Below, piece by piece: positions 39,885 through 50,642 of a stretch of DNA of 64,000 nucleotides; the stretch's first letter is position 1, and every line of letters begins with the position of its first letter. The position numbers and the translations under genes are program-made. Under the pieces are notes generated by a model. It worked only from the letters and a program-made list of their open reading frames with translations. It made no database searches and was not told the DNA's origin. Source of the DNA: Afipia sp. Root123D2 (GTDB taxonomy: Bacteria; Pseudomonadota; Alphaproteobacteria; Rhizobiales; Xanthobacteraceae); NCBI RefSeq assembly GCF_001425835.1, contig NZ_LMDP01000001.1:1669838-1733837 (forward strand). The letters are read 5' to 3'.

Positions 39885-40826
39885 CTACCGCGCGAGCAGC
39901 TTTTCCGCCTGGTCGACAATCCGCTGCACCACCTGAGCGGCGGGCTGGACTGCGTGGATGAGACCGATGCCCTCGCCGACGATCACCGCGGAGACATCGG
40001 TATCACCGGCATCGCGCGCTTTGGCGTAACGCGCGGCTTCCCGAGCGGCATTGCTGCGCAGCCCGTCGAAATCATCCGCCCACTGATCCGAGAACGCGTT
40101 GCGCAATGTGCGCATCGTCCATGGCTCCGGCCAGTCGATGCTGCGCGCAACGTCGAATACTGAACTACGCAAAGTGTCATCGCCGGTTGCCGCGACGGCC
40201 GCAGCCTTGACGTTCGGATGCAGCAGCGTTTCTTCCGAGGTCACAAAAGCCGTTCCGCATAGTACTCCGGCGGCACCCAGCATGAGCGCGGCAGCCAGCC
40301 CGCGCCCGTCGGCAACGCCGCCCGCCGCAACCACTGGGACAAGCCCGACAGCGTCAACCACTTCGGGCACCAGCGTGAATGTGCTGCGTATCGAACCGTG
40401 GCCACCGGCTTCGGTGCCTTGCGCAACGATGACATCGGCGCCCTCGTCGCGCGCCACTTTCGCATCGCGCAAGGTCTGGACCTGCGCTATCAGTGGAATC
40501 CCGGCCTGCTTGACCAACGGTGCGAACGGCCGCAGATCGCCGAACGACAGGAAGATCGCTTTCGGCGCATGGTCGAGCGCAAGCTTAAGCAGATCCGGCC
40601 GCTTCGCCATCGACCATGTGATGAAGCCGACGCCGACCGGCGTGTTGCCTGCCGCTGCGAGTTGCGATTTCAGCCAGTCACGATCGCCGTAGCCGCCGCC
40701 AATCACGCCAAGACCGCCCGCCCGCGTCACCGCAGCCGCCAGCGCACCGCCCGCAATGCCGGCCATTGGAGCGGACAATATCGGCGCGCGAAGATCGAAC
40801 AGCTGGGTGAGTGCGGTGGAAATCAT
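39885..40826 (-). CDS. Nitronate monooxygenase-like FMN protein
   Basis: This 313-residue TIM-barrel flavoprotein is of the 2-nitropropane dioxygenase family. Motifs are APILSAPMAGIAGGALAAAV at the N-terminus, VIVAQGTEAGGHG with the catalytic His, and VVAAGGVADGRGLAAAL. ATG 40826 follows GGAG at 7 bases. It oxidises nitroalkane nitronates in well-studied members, but many homologues have other roles. It is downstream of gmk on the same strand, about 50 bases away, and may be read with the fab cluster. Confidence 0.88.
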   Translation of the reverse strand: MISTALTQLFDLRAPILSAPMAGIAGGALAAAVTRAGGLGVIGGGYGDRDWLKSQLAAAGNTPVGVGFITWSMAKRPDLLKLALDHAPKAIFLSFGDLRPFAPLVKQAGIPLIAQVQTLRDAKVARDEGADVIVAQGTEAGGHGSIRSTFTLVPEVVDAVGLVPVVAAGGVADGRGLAAALMLGAAGVLCGTAFVTSEETLLHPNVKAAAVAATGDDTLRSSVFDVARSIDWPEPWTMRTLRNAFSDQWADDFDGLRSNAAREAARYAKARDAGDTDVSAVIVGEGIGLIHAVQPAAQVVQRIVDQAEKLLAR

Positions 40827-40875
40827 GAGACAACTCCGGTCGCGCGGATCCAGCGGAATAGCCGGATCCGAAAAT

Positions 40876-41538
40876 CTATCCGCCGAGCTGGTTTTGCAGA
40901 TCGCGGACAAAAGCCGACAAGCCGGTCTGGCGTTCGCGCTTGAGACGTTCGGCCTTGAGGATGGTTTCGACCTCCGCGAATGCCGTGGTTAGGTCATAGT
41001 TGGTGACAACGTAATCGTATTCGGCCCAGTGGCTGAGTTCGTGGCTGGCGCGATCCATCCGGCTGCGGATCACCGCGTCGGAATCCTGTGCACGGGTATG
41101 GAGACGCTTCTCAAGATCGGCTGCGGACGGCGGCAAGATGAAAACACTGACGACATCGGCGCGTGCCTTCTCGCGCAACTGTTGCGTACCCTGCCAATCG
41201 ATATCGAACAACACGTCCTGCCCGGCAGCTAGTGCCGCTTCGACCGGCTGGCGCGGCGTACCGTAAAAATTGTCGAAGACAGGCGCGTGCTCCAATAACT
41301 CGTCAGCCTTCGCCATCTCGTCGAACTTCGCCTTGTCGATGAAATGATAGTGCTGACCGTCGACCTCGCCGGGCCGCTTCGCACGCGTCGTCACCGACAC
41401 CGACATCCGCAGGCCTGCCATCTTTTTGATCAGCATGCCCGCCAGCGTCGATTTGCCGGCGCCCGACGGCGACGACAGCACGAACATCAGCCCGCGCCGC
41501 GCGGCTCCCGAACTGGTCTTTTCGCCCCCAGCCGTCAT
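40876..41538 (-). CDS. gmk: Guanylate kinase
   Basis: The 220-residue enzyme converts GMP to GDP with ATP. The Walker A loop is SSPSGAGKSTLAGM, and the GMP-binding segment includes RAKRPGEVDGQHYHF. It begins MTAGGEKTSSGAARRGLMFVLS at ATG 41538. Four bases separate it from yicC, and the yicC-gmk order is widespread in proteobacteria. It is a member of the fabD-to-gmk run. Confidence 0.97.
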   Translation of the reverse strand: MTAGGEKTSSGAARRGLMFVLSSPSGAGKSTLAGMLIKKMAGLRMSVSVTTRAKRPGEVDGQHYHFIDKAKFDEMAKADELLEHAPVFDNFYGTPRQPVEAALAAGQDVLFDIDWQGTQQLREKARADVVSVFILPPSAADLEKRLHTRAQDSDAVIRSRMDRASHELSHWAEYDYVVTNYDLTTAFAEVETILKAERLKRERQTGLSAFVRDLQNQLGG

Positions 41539-41541
41539 GCC

Positions 41542-42429
41542 CTACTCCAGATTCTGAACCTGCTCGCGAAACTGCTCGACCACGTTTTTCATCTCGAGAC
41601 CGGTATTGGTCAGCTCGAGATCGTTGGACTTCGAGCAGCAGGTGTTGACCTCGCGGTTGAACTCCTGTGCGAGAAAATCGAGGCGGCGGCCGATCGCGCC
41701 GCCCTTGCCGAGCAGTTCGCGCGCCTGCATGACATGGGAGGCGATGCGGTCAAGCTCCTCGCGGATATCTGCCCTGGTCGCCATCATCAGCGCTTCCTGA
41801 TTGAGCCGCTCGGAATCAAAACGGTCGGAAGCTTCGAGCAACGTCGCGATCTGTTCGGCGAGCCGCGCCCGGATTGCCTCCGGCTTGCGGCCGGGTGCAG
41901 CTTCCGCCCTTCCGGCCAGCCGTTCGATTTCATCGATGCGCTGGACGAGAATTTGCTTCAGTGAGGTGCCCTCACGCTTGCGCATGTCAACCAGGCTGTG
42001 CAGTGCCTGCTCGAAGGTTGCGGCGACGGCCACCTTCGCTGCCTGTATCTCCGCTTCGTCGCTCTCCGGCTCGGCCACCTCGATGACGCCCTTGACCGCA
42101 AGCAATCCGTCGACGCTCGGCGGCGCGGCGCTGATTTTCTTTGACAGGTCGCTGGCGACGCTCAGGATCGAGGCCAGAATCTCTTCGTTGATCCGGACCG
42201 ACGAGACGATGCCGGTACGTTTGACGGTCAGGTTGGCATAGACGGTGCCACGCGACAGAACTTCAGTAGCGCGCTTGCGGGCGACCGGTTCGACCTCGTC
42301 CCATCCCGGCGGCAACCGCATCCGGAAATCGAGCCCCTTGGCGTTGACGGACTTCAATTCCCATTCGAACGAATAGGGTCCGCTGGTGCCATGGCTCCGC
42401 GCGAATCCGGTCATGCTCGACAACGCCAT
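41542..42429 (-). CDS. yicC: YicC family protein (ribonuclease-associated)
   Basis: This 295-residue protein begins SSMTGFARSHGTSGPYSFEWELKSVNAKGLD, the typical YicC start, and ends in the DUF1732 region (REVNTCCSKSNDLELTNTGLEMK). YicC members are reported to act in small RNA and mRNA turnover. Coiled-coil helices occupy residues about 90-210. ATG 42429 is clear. It is directly upstream of gmk with 3 bases between them. Confidence 0.93.
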   Translation of the reverse strand: MALSSMTGFARSHGTSGPYSFEWELKSVNAKGLDFRMRLPPGWDEVEPVARKRATEVLSRGTVYANLTVKRTGIVSSVRINEEILASILSVASDLSKKISAAPPSVDGLLAVKGVIEVAEPESDEAEIQAAKVAVAATFEQALHSLVDMRKREGTSLKQILVQRIDEIERLAGRAEAAPGRKPEAIRARLAEQIATLLEASDRFDSERLNQEALMMATRADIREELDRIASHVMQARELLGKGGAIGRRLDFLAQEFNREVNTCCSKSNDLELTNTGLEMKNVVEQFREQVQNLE

Positions 42430-42578
42430 CGCGACTCCATCTCAGGCTGAATCATCAGGAAGATTCGCAGAACGCGAACCTTCCGGACAATAACGCGGTT
42501 TCAGCGGTGATGGATACCGGTTTTCCGGCCTGAATACAGGACCGCACCGTAGGAAATGATGGATGAACCTGCGGCGGG

Positions 42579-43916
<1,338 letters not shown>

Positions 43917-44039
43917 GTTGCAACCTGAATTCCCGCCGGCCTGTCACCTGGAATGACGGCCGGCCCCGTTCACTGTTTCGCATGCATCGCAGTTAGCAAT
44001 ATGACTGAATCCGGCAATTCGGTGAAGTCTTACCGCTTG

Positions 44040-45305
44040 TTAATTCGCAACCCGCCTGACGATCAGCGACGCGTTGGTGCCGCCAAAACCGAACGAATTC
44101 GACAGCGCGACATTGATCTCCCGCTGCCTTGCCTTGTGCGGAACGAGATCGATCGCGGTCTCGACCGACGGATTATCCAGATTGATGGTCGGCGGTGCAA
44201 CATTGTCGCGAATCGCCAGAATCGAGAAAATCGCCTCAATCGCACCGGCGGCGCCGAGCAGATGTCCGGTCGACGACTTTGTCGATGACATCGACACCTC
44301 GGAGGCGGCATTGCCGAGCAGCCGTTCCGCCGCCCCGAGTTCAATCTCGTCGCCCAGCGGCGTCGAGGTGCCGTGCGCGTTGATGTAATCGAGATCGGAG
44401 GCCGTGATGCCGGCACGCTTGATCGCGGCGGTCATGCAGCGGAACGCGCCGTTGCCGTCCTCGGCGGGCGCCGTAATGTGATAGGCGTCGCCGGTCAGGC
44501 CATAGCCGATCACCTCGGCGTAAATCTTGGCGCCGCGCTTTTTGGCGTGCTCGTATTCTTCCAGCACGACGACACCAGCACCCTCGCCCATCACGAAACC
44601 GTCGCGGTCCTTGTCGTAAGGACGCGACGCGATCGTCGGACGGTCGTTGTAACCTGTGGACATCGCGCGCAGCGCGCAGAACCCGCCCATCGCCAAACGA
44701 TTGACCGCGGACTCCGCACCGCCCGCAACCATCACGTCGGCGTCGCCGAATGCGATCAGCCGGCTGGCGTCACCGATCGCATGTGCGCCCGTCGAACACG
44801 CGGTCACCACCGCGTGGTTTGGTCCCTTGAGACCGTGCTTGATCGAGACGTAACCCGAAGCGAGATTGATCAGGCGGCCCGGAATGAAAAATGGCGACAG
44901 CTTGCGCGGCCCGCGCTCCTTCAGGATGATCGCGGCTTCACCGATGCCTTCGACACCGCCGATGCCCGAACCGATCATCGTGCCGGTGGCGCAACGTTCA
45001 TCCTCAGTCGACGGATGCCAGTTCGCATCGTCGAGCGCCTCGGTCGCCGCCGCCATCGCAAAGACGATGAAGTCGTCGACCTTGCGCTGCTCCTTCGGCT
45101 CCATCCACTGGTCAGGATTGAACGTGCCTTCGGTGCCGTCGCCGCGCGGAATCACGCAGGCGATCTGACAGGTCAGATCGGAAACATCAAAATGATCGAT
45201 CTTGCGGGCGCCGCTATCGCCGTTGAGAATCCGCGCCCACGTCGTTTCGACGCCGCGCCCCAGTGGCGACACCATGCCAAGGCCCGTGACGACAACCCGT
45301 CTCAT
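44040..45305 (-). CDS. fabF: 3-oxoacyl-ACP synthase II
   Basis: This 421-residue condensing enzyme elongates acyl-ACP. The catalytic triad is visible: Cys in AVVTACSTGAHAIGDA, His in INAHGTSTPLGDEIE, and His in SSTGHLLGAAGAIEAIFSI. ATG 45305 follows GGAG by 8 bases and gives MRRVVVTGLGMVSPLG. It lies about 98 bases after acpP. A stem CGGCGGGC/GCCCGCCG at 45350-45377 between them may modulate readthrough. Confidence 0.98.
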   Translation of the reverse strand: MRRVVVTGLGMVSPLGRGVETTWARILNGDSGARKIDHFDVSDLTCQIACVIPRGDGTEGTFNPDQWMEPKEQRKVDDFIVFAMAAATEALDDANWHPSTEDERCATGTMIGSGIGGVEGIGEAAIILKERGPRKLSPFFIPGRLINLASGYVSIKHGLKGPNHAVVTACSTGAHAIGDASRLIAFGDADVMVAGGAESAVNRLAMGGFCALRAMSTGYNDRPTIASRPYDKDRDGFVMGEGAGVVVLEEYEHAKKRGAKIYAEVIGYGLTGDAYHITAPAEDGNGAFRCMTAAIKRAGITASDLDYINAHGTSTPLGDEIELGAAERLLGNAASEVSMSSTKSSTGHLLGAAGAIEAIFSILAIRDNVAPPTINLDNPSVETAIDLVPHKARQREINVALSNSFGFGGTNASLIVRRVAN

Positions 45306-45349
45306 CTGGCGCACTCCGGCTCCGCATTGGCAGCGCTAAAACAGCAAGA

Positions 45350-45377
45350 CGGCGGGCCGCTGTTATTCAGCCCGCCG
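45350..45377 (-). terminator. Hairpin between acpP and fabF
   Basis: An 8-bp stem CGGCGGGC with GCCCGCCG and a 12-base loop lies in the gap between acpP and fabF. It has no U-run and could act as a partial terminator giving more acpP than fabF transcript. Confidence 0.45.
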
Positions 45378-45403
45378 GTCCGCGTCAGCACTGCGCGCGA
45401 GCG

Positions 45404-45643
45404 TCAGCTTTTTGCGTTTTTCTCGAGAAACTTGGTGGCGTCGCCGACGGTGAGAATCGTCTCGGCGGCATCGTCCGGAATTTCGCAGCCGAATTCTTCC
45501 TCGAATGCCATGACGAGTTCGACGGTATCGAGGCTGTCGGCACCCAGATCATCAATGAAACTCGCAGAGTCGATAACCTTTTCGGGTTCGACGCCGAGGT
45601 GTTCCACCACGATCTTCTTAACCCGCTCGCCAATCTCACTCAT
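45404..45643 (-). CDS. acpP: Acyl carrier protein
   Basis: The 79-residue acidic protein carries growing acyl chains on phosphopantetheine attached to the Ser of [15 protein letters not shown]. Its length and helix pattern are standard. ATG 45643 is certain. It is followed by fabF, and a 359-base gap precedes it, so it likely has its own promoter. Confidence 0.99.
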   Translation of the reverse strand: MSEIGERVKKIVVEHLGVEPEKVIDSASFIDDLGADSLDTVELVMAFEEEFGCEIPDDAAETILTVGDATKFLEKNAKS

Positions 45644-46002
45644 CGTATCAACCTCGTGCTTGTTCCGTTAAACTCGACCGCAAAACGATACGAGCCATCG
45701 CGTGAGTTAGTTCGTCAAATTCTGTTCGTCCACACGGGGGCGAACGATGCAAGGGCAATATACAGGGTTTTGGAATCCTGCAATGGCGTTCTTCCCCTTG
45801 CGCTTGGTCCACGACAGCGGGGACCGGCTTTGCCGCCGGAACACGCACCATTCACCGAATTGGAGCATTTATCCCACAGGCCGCCGGGTTTCCACCCTGC
45901 CTGAAAAACGCCCCTGCCGATAGCCGTCCGGTTACCATACTTCCCCGGCCTTGACTACAACACCCCATTCCTCGGGAAACGCACAGGAACCGCGCAGGCC
46001 CC
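45644..46002 (-). promoter_or_regulatory. Gap upstream of acpP, probable acpP promoter region
   Basis: No gene is supported in these 359 bases. On the minus strand TTGCAG (45778-45783) and TATATT (45757-45762), with a 15-base spacer, are a possible -35/-10 pair about 115 bases before the acpP start. The spacing is short, so this is tentative. Confidence 0.3.
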
Positions 46003-46740
46003 TCAGATCATTGCCATTCCACCGTTGACGTGAAGGGTTTGTCCGGTGACGTAGGCAGCCTCGTTGGAGGCGAGATAGACCGCCGCCGCCGCGATATCTT
46101 CCGGCGTCCCGAGCCGCCCGGCCGGCACCCTGCCGAGCACCGCTTCGCGCTGCTTCTCGTTGAGCACGTCGGTCATCGGCGTGGCAATGAAGCCCGGCGC
46201 GATGCAGTTCGCTGTCACATTGCGCCGTGCGTATTCGGCGCCGAGCGACTTCATCATGCCGATCAGACCGGCCTTCGAGGCCGCGTAATTGCCCTGACCG
46301 GCATTGCCGGTAACGCCGACCACCGAGGTGATGGCAATGATGCGGCCGAAGCGTTTGCGCATCATCAATTTGGTCGCGGCGCGGGTCAGGCGAAATGTCG
46401 CGGTCAGGTTGACGTTGATCACGTCGTTCCAGTCCTCGTCGCGCAATTGAACGAACAGGTTGTCGCGCGTGATCCCGGCGTTGCAAACGAGGATGTCGAG
46501 CTGCCCCATCGCCTTCTCGGCCGCCGGAACCAGCGCCTCGACTTCTTCCGCGTTGGAGAGGTTGCACGGCAACACATGCACGCGCTCCTTCAGCTCAGCG
46601 GCGAACGTCTCCAGCACTTCACGCCGCGTACCGGAAATCGCTACCGTCGCGCCCTGCCCATGCAGCGCCCGCGCAATCGCGCCGCCGATACCGCCGGTTG
46701 CCCCAGTCACGAGCGCCATCCTGCCAGTCAGATCGAACAT
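46003..46740 (-). CDS. fabG: 3-oxoacyl-ACP reductase
   Basis: This 245-residue NADPH-dependent reductase of the short-chain dehydrogenase family reduces 3-oxoacyl-ACP. The cofactor loop is ALVTGATGGIGGAIARAL, and the catalytic Ser-Tyr-Lys lies in SVVGVTGNAGQGNYAASKAG. The C-terminal end is HVNGGMAMI. ATG 46740 lies 20 bases after fabD, so the two genes form one unit. Confidence 0.98.
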   Translation of the reverse strand: MFDLTGRMALVTGATGGIGGAIARALHGQGATVAISGTRREVLETFAAELKERVHVLPCNLSNAEEVEALVPAAEKAMGQLDILVCNAGITRDNLFVQLRDEDWNDVINVNLTATFRLTRAATKLMMRKRFGRIIAITSVVGVTGNAGQGNYAASKAGLIGMMKSLGAEYARRNVTANCIAPGFIATPMTDVLNEKQREAVLGRVPAGRLGTPEDIAAAAVYLASNEAAYVTGQTLHVNGGMAMI

Positions 46741-46760
46741 CCTGTGTACTCCCGTAGCCG

Positions 46761-47714
46761 TTATTTCGACGCAGCCAATGCGTCTTTCGCGGCGGCAATG
46801 TCGTTGGGCCCACCGACCGAAACGCCAACCGCGCCGTCGGCGATGCGCTTGACCAGACCCGACAGAACCTTGCCGGCACCGATCTCGAGGAAATGGGTCA
46901 CACCCTGCGATGCCATCCAGGCGACGCTCTCGCGCCAGCGCACCGTGCCGGTGACCTGCTCGACCAGCCGCTTGCGGATCTCGTCCGGATCGGCGATCGC
47001 CGATGCCAGTACGTTGGACACCAGCGGCGCGGCGGGCTTGTTGATGGTGACGCCGGCCAGTGCTTCGGCCATCGCGTCGGCAGCCGGCTGCATCAGACGG
47101 CAGTGGAATGGCGCTGACACCGGCAGCAGCATGGCGCGCTTGGCGCCCTTGGTCTTGGCAATCTCGACGGCGCGATCGACAGCAGCCTTGTCGCCTGACA
47201 CCACAACCTGTCCGCCGCCATTGTCGTTGGCAGCCTGGCAGACACCGTTCTGCGCGGCTTCGACAGCCACAGCCACCGCGGTGTCGTAATCGAGACCGAG
47301 CAAAGCCGCCATCGCGCCGACGCCGACCGGCACGGCCTTTTGCATCGCCAGTCCGCGGGTGCGCAGCAGACGCGCCGTATCAGTGATCGACAGGCTTCCC
47401 GCCGCAGCGAGGGCGGAATATTCCCCGAGCGAATGACCGGCAACGAACGCGGCATCGCGCCCGACCGAAACCCCGGCCTCGCCTTCCAGAACCCGCAGGG
47501 TCGCCAGCGACACCGCCATCAGGGCGGGCTGGGCGTTCTGGGTCAGTTGCAGCGTTTCGGCAGGCCCCTCCCAGATCGTGGCCGAAAGCTTTTCACCCAG
47601 AGCGGCGTCGACTTCATCGAACACCGCGCGTGCGGCTGGAAAGGCGTCGGCCAAAGCCTTGCCCATACCGACGGTTTGCGATCCCTGCCCCGGAAAGGTA
47701 AATGCTGCTGTCAT
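46761..47714 (-). CDS. fabD: Malonyl-CoA-ACP transacylase
   Basis: The 317-residue enzyme loads malonyl groups onto ACP. The active-site Ser is in VAGHSLGEYSALAA, with a catalytic His near SAPFHCRLMQP. The start MTAAFTFPGQGSQTVGMG is standard, at ATG 47714. It is the first gene of the fab run on this strand; its promoter should lie in the 439-base gap shared with rpsF. Confidence 0.98.
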   Translation of the reverse strand: MTAAFTFPGQGSQTVGMGKALADAFPAARAVFDEVDAALGEKLSATIWEGPAETLQLTQNAQPALMAVSLATLRVLEGEAGVSVGRDAAFVAGHSLGEYSALAAAGSLSITDTARLLRTRGLAMQKAVPVGVGAMAALLGLDYDTAVAVAVEAAQNGVCQAANDNGGGQVVVSGDKAAVDRAVEIAKTKGAKRAMLLPVSAPFHCRLMQPAADAMAEALAGVTINKPAAPLVSNVLASAIADPDEIRKRLVEQVTGTVRWRESVAWMASQGVTHFLEIGAGKVLSGLVKRIADGAVGVSVGGPNDIAAAKDALAASK

Positions 47715-47932
47715 GAGGGTCCCCAAAAGATAGGCCGTAAGACACCGCCGGGGCCGCCGGTGTCAAGCCGCAAGCGGGAACTCAAACGGAACCAGGGCGG
47801 ACCGAGACCGGGTCATCAGCCTGCCCGGTCAGCGGATCAATCGGCCTGCGGCCGCCGCAGCCTAGCCGAGCCGAGACCGCTGATTCCAGGAGGCCGATCA
47901 GGCCTCAACGCCCGAAAATGAACCGGTTTCGC

Positions 47933-47960
47933 TTGCCATCCAGCCCAAAACCCTTATAAC
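47933..47960 (+). promoter_or_regulatory. Candidate sigma-70 promoter of the rpsF operon
   Basis: TTGCCA at 47933-47938 and TATAAC at 47955-47960 are separated by 16 bases, close to the consensus. Transcription would start near 47967, about 187 bases before the rpsF start. This is the best promoter match I see in the window. Confidence 0.6.
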
Positions 47961-47966
47961 GCGCCC

Positions 47967-48153
47967 ATCCGTGGATCCCGGCCGGGAGCTGAACGGACGG
48001 TCTCACCAATGTCACCTTTCAGGCGATCTTGATGCGGCAGGGCCAGTCGGTCCGTCGTCCCGTGCTTCCGCCTTCTGAGCAATATCGAGGTCCTTTCCGA
48101 AGGTCTCGAAGGGCTTGCCGCCAGGAACCGCGCTAACACTGGAAAGGACTCCC
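47967..48153 (+). ncRNA. Candidate rpsF mRNA leader
   Basis: About 187 bases of untranslated leader separate the candidate start of transcription from the rpsF ATG. Several possible pairings exist, such as ACGGAC near 47991 with GTCCGT near 48049. In many bacteria rpsF-rpsR mRNAs carry a leader bound by S6-S18, but I cannot confirm the conserved core of that element here. Confidence 0.35.
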
Positions 48154-48609
48154 ATGCCTCTTTACGAGCATGTTTTTCTCGCGCGTCAGGATGCGAGCGC
48201 CCAGCAGGTCGAAGAGCTCACCACGCAGATTACCGGCGTGATCGAGGGACTCGGCGGCAAGGTCACCAAGACCGAGAACTGGGGCGTGCGTTCGCTCACC
48301 TACCGCATGCACAAGAATCGCAAGGCGCATTTCATGCTGCTCAACATCGACGGCCCCGCAGCGGTGGTCGCCGAGATCGAGCGTCAGGAACGCATCAACG
48401 AAGACGTCATCCGTTATCTCACTGTTCGCGTCGACGAACTCGAGGAAGGTCCGTCCGCGATGATGCGCAAGGCCGACCGTGATCGCGAACGTGACGATCG
48501 TGGCGGTGGCGGCGGCTTCCGTGGCGACCGCGAAGGCGGTGGCTTCCGCGGCGATCGCGGCCCGCGCCGTCCGCGCGACGAAGACGCAACTGCAGCGGTT
48601 GAGGAGTAA
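48154..48609 (+). CDS. rpsF: Ribosomal protein S6 with Gly/Arg tail
   Basis: The 151-residue protein binds 16S rRNA next to S18. The core (residues 1-100) begins [21 protein letters not shown]. The C-terminus after about residue 110 is an unusual Gly/Arg tail with repeats of GGGFRGDR, unlike the acidic tail of E. coli S6. ATG 48154 is preceded by GGAAAGGA. An upstream in-frame start at 48115 would lengthen the N-terminus without family support. rpsR follows after 5 bases. Confidence 0.97.
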   Translation: MPLYEHVFLARQDASAQQVEELTTQITGVIEGLGGKVTKTENWGVRSLTYRMHKNRKAHFMLLNIDGPAAVVAEIERQERINEDVIRYLTVRVDELEEGPSAMMRKADRDRERDDRGGGGGFRGDREGGGFRGDRGPRRPRDEDATAAVEE

Positions 48610-48614
48610 GTAAA

Positions 48615-48854
48615 ATGGCTGAAGCAGGTGCACGCCGTCCGTTTTTCCGTCGCCGCAAGACCTGCCCGTTCACGGGCCCGAATGCGCCGAAGATCGACTA
48701 CAAGGATTCGAAGCTGCTGATGCGCTACGTCTCCGAACGCGGCAAGATCGTGCCGAGCCGCATCACTGCGGTTTCGGCGAAGAAGCAGCGTGAACTCGCC
48801 CGCGCCATCAAGCGCGCGCGGTTCCTGGCGCTGCTGCCTTACGTGATCCGCTAA
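48615..48854 (+). CDS. rpsR: Ribosomal protein S18
   Basis: The 79-residue basic protein binds S6 and the 16S rRNA platform. It has [34 protein letters not shown] and the [15 protein letters not shown] end, all standard. It sits 5 bases after rpsF. Confidence 0.98.
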   Translation: MAEAGARRPFFRRRKTCPFTGPNAPKIDYKDSKLLMRYVSERGKIVPSRITAVSAKKQRELARAIKRARFLALLPYVIR

Positions 48855-48861
48855 ACGACAC

Positions 48862-48897
48862 AGCGGGCGCGCGGCACTCGCGCGTCCGCTTCTTTCT
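48862..48897 (+). terminator. Rho-independent terminator after rpsR
   Basis: A 12-bp stem (AGCGGGCGCGCG with CGCGCGTCCGCT, one G-U pair, five-base loop) at 48862-48890 is followed by TCTTTCT, 8 bases after the rpsR stop. Confidence 0.85.
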
Positions 48898-48988
48898 CGA
48901 CGCTTGATTCTCATAACACCGCGACGACGATCGCGGTGGATGGTTGGGGCCAGGGGCCTCTAACCGCTCAAAGGGGGCGGGACAGCTG

Positions 48989-49954
48989 ATGATGACGAAC
49001 ATCCTCATTGCCATTGCAGCCGGCATTGCGTCGGCGACCATGTTCGCCTCGATCGTCTCGGGCGCGCTCGTGTCACTGATGCTGTTCTATCTCGCACCCT
49101 TGCCGCTGATGGTCACGGCGCTCGGCTGGGGATCGACTGCGGCGCTGGTCGGCGGCGCGGTTGCAGCGCTCGGCATCGGCGCGATGTTCGGCCTGAACTA
49201 CATGATGGCGTTTGCGCTCACCATTGCCCTGCCCGCATGGTGGCTCGGCCATCTGGCGCTGCTGGCGCGCCCGGTCTCCAACGATCCGCAACTTGCGAGC
49301 ATGGCCCCTGCCCTTGACTGGTATCCGGTCGGGCGCCTTCTGGTCTGGATCGCGGTGTTCGCCTCACTGACCACCATGAGTGCGCTGTTCACGCTCGGCA
49401 CCGACGCCGAAACCATCGGCGCGGCGCTGCGCCGTGGCCTGATGCGCATCGTCAGCGGCGGCGTTACCGAAAGCCGCGAGCCGGGCACCGAGCGCGCGGT
49501 CGATATGCTGGCGACGATCGCGCCAGGCGCGGCCACCATGATCGCGATGCTGGCGCTGTCGCTCAATCTCTGGCTGGCGGCAAAAATCACCGCGACCTCG
49601 CAGCGTCTGCGCCGGCCATGGCCCAACTTCACCATGACCAAGATGCCGCCTGGGGTGATGGGCGCCGTCGTGGTGGCGATCCTGCTGTCCTTCGCAGGCG
49701 GACTGGCCGCGATCTTCTCCCAGATCATCAGCGCGTCATTGATGATGGCCTACGCGATGACCGGCTTCGCCACCCTGCACATCGTTACGCAAGCGCTATC
49801 CGGACGCGCCCTGATTCTCGGCGGCGTCTATGCCGCCACGCTTTTCGTCGGCTGGCCCGTGATCGGCATGATCGCGCTCGGCCTGGCCGACGCCGCCTTC
49901 GGCATCCGCGAACGCTATCTCGCGAAGCGATCGCTGCCGGCACCACCGACCTGA
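48989..49954 (+). CDS. DUF2232 family membrane protein
   Basis: This 321-residue integral membrane protein has about eight hydrophobic segments (for example MFASIVSGALVSLMLFYLAP and AAALMVGAV-like GGAVAALGIGAMFGLNYMM). It sits between rpsR and rplI, the position where DUF2232 genes occur in alphaproteobacteria. A role in membrane or cell-envelope function has been suggested for relatives, but the reaction is unknown. ATG 48989 follows AGGGGGCGGG, and ATG 48992 is adjacent. Confidence 0.8.
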   Translation: MMTNILIAIAAGIASATMFASIVSGALVSLMLFYLAPLPLMVTALGWGSTAALVGGAVAALGIGAMFGLNYMMAFALTIALPAWWLGHLALLARPVSNDPQLASMAPALDWYPVGRLLVWIAVFASLTTMSALFTLGTDAETIGAALRRGLMRIVSGGVTESREPGTERAVDMLATIAPGAATMIAMLALSLNLWLAAKITATSQRLRRPWPNFTMTKMPPGVMGAVVVAILLSFAGGLAAIFSQIISASLMMAYAMTGFATLHIVTQALSGRALILGGVYAATLFVGWPVIGMIALGLADAAFGIRERYLAKRSLPAPPT

Positions 49955-50011
49955 CGTTCAACATTCACTTCAACACACTGAAATAGCCAAACACATCGAA
50001 GGAGATCTGAA

Positions 50012-50614
50012 ATGGAAGTCATTCTTTTGGAGCGCGTCGCCAAGCTCGGCCAGATGGGCGAGATCGTCAACGTGAAGAGTGGCTTTGCCCGCAATTTCCT
50101 GCTCAAGCGCAACAAGGCGCTGCGGGCCACCAAGGAAAACCGCGAGAAGTATGAAGGCATGCGCGCTGACCTCGAGGCCCGCAACCTCGTAGCCAAGTCG
50201 GAAGCGAGCAAGGCTGCCGAGAAGATCAACGGGCGCGATATCGTCTTGATCCGTCAGGCGTCGGAGAGCGGCCAGCTGTTCGGTTCGGTGACGGTGCGCG
50301 ACATCGTCGAAGCCCTTGCCGCCGACGGCGTCGCCGTGAGCCGGCCGCAGGTCTGGCTCGACGCGCCGATCAAGGTGATCGGCCAGAAGAAGGTGACCAT
50401 TGCCGTGCATCCTGAAGTCGAGGCCGGCATCACCGTGACGATCGCGCGCAGCGCCGACGAAGCCGAGCGCATCAAGCGTGGCGAAGACATCAGCACGCGT
50501 CAGGAAGATCAGGACGCTGCAGCCGAGGCGATCGCCGCCGCCGGCGAGTTCTTCGATCCGGAAGCGCAGCACGACGAGGGTGAAGAAGCTCCGGCCGAGA
50601 CCACCGAGAAGTAA
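50012..50614 (+). CDS. rplI: Ribosomal protein L9
   Basis: The 200-residue protein binds 23S rRNA domain V. The N-terminal domain begins [30 protein letters not shown], and the connecting helix spans residues about 40-75. The C-terminus is about 50 residues longer than E. coli L9, with an Ala/Glu-rich acidic tail ([16 protein letters not shown]) common in this group. GGAGA before ATG 50012 is a good ribosome site. A terminator follows. Confidence 0.98.
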   Translation: MEVILLERVAKLGQMGEIVNVKSGFARNFLLKRNKALRATKENREKYEGMRADLEARNLVAKSEASKAAEKINGRDIVLIRQASESGQLFGSVTVRDIVEALAADGVAVSRPQVWLDAPIKVIGQKKVTIAVHPEVEAGITVTIARSADEAERIKRGEDISTRQEDQDAAAEAIAAAGEFFDPEAQHDEGEEAPAETTEK

Positions 50615-50642
50615 GCGCCTTCACATTTCTGGCGTTCGATAT

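Larger units (their letters stand above)
47715..48153. other. 439-base gap between fabD and rpsF
   Basis: No protein gene is supported here. The left part holds a 7-bp stem GACACCG/CGGTGTC (47741-47764) and a 6-bp stem GAGGCC/GGCCTC near 47890-47906. The right part holds the rpsF promoter and a long leader, listed separately. Confidence 0.55.

Noticed and set aside
44373-45671. A 432-codon open frame opposite fabF and acpP
   Set aside because: It runs antisense across two certain genes and has no domain.
46030-47289. A 419-codon open frame opposite fabG and fabD
   Set aside because: It is antisense to two certain genes, with no motif.
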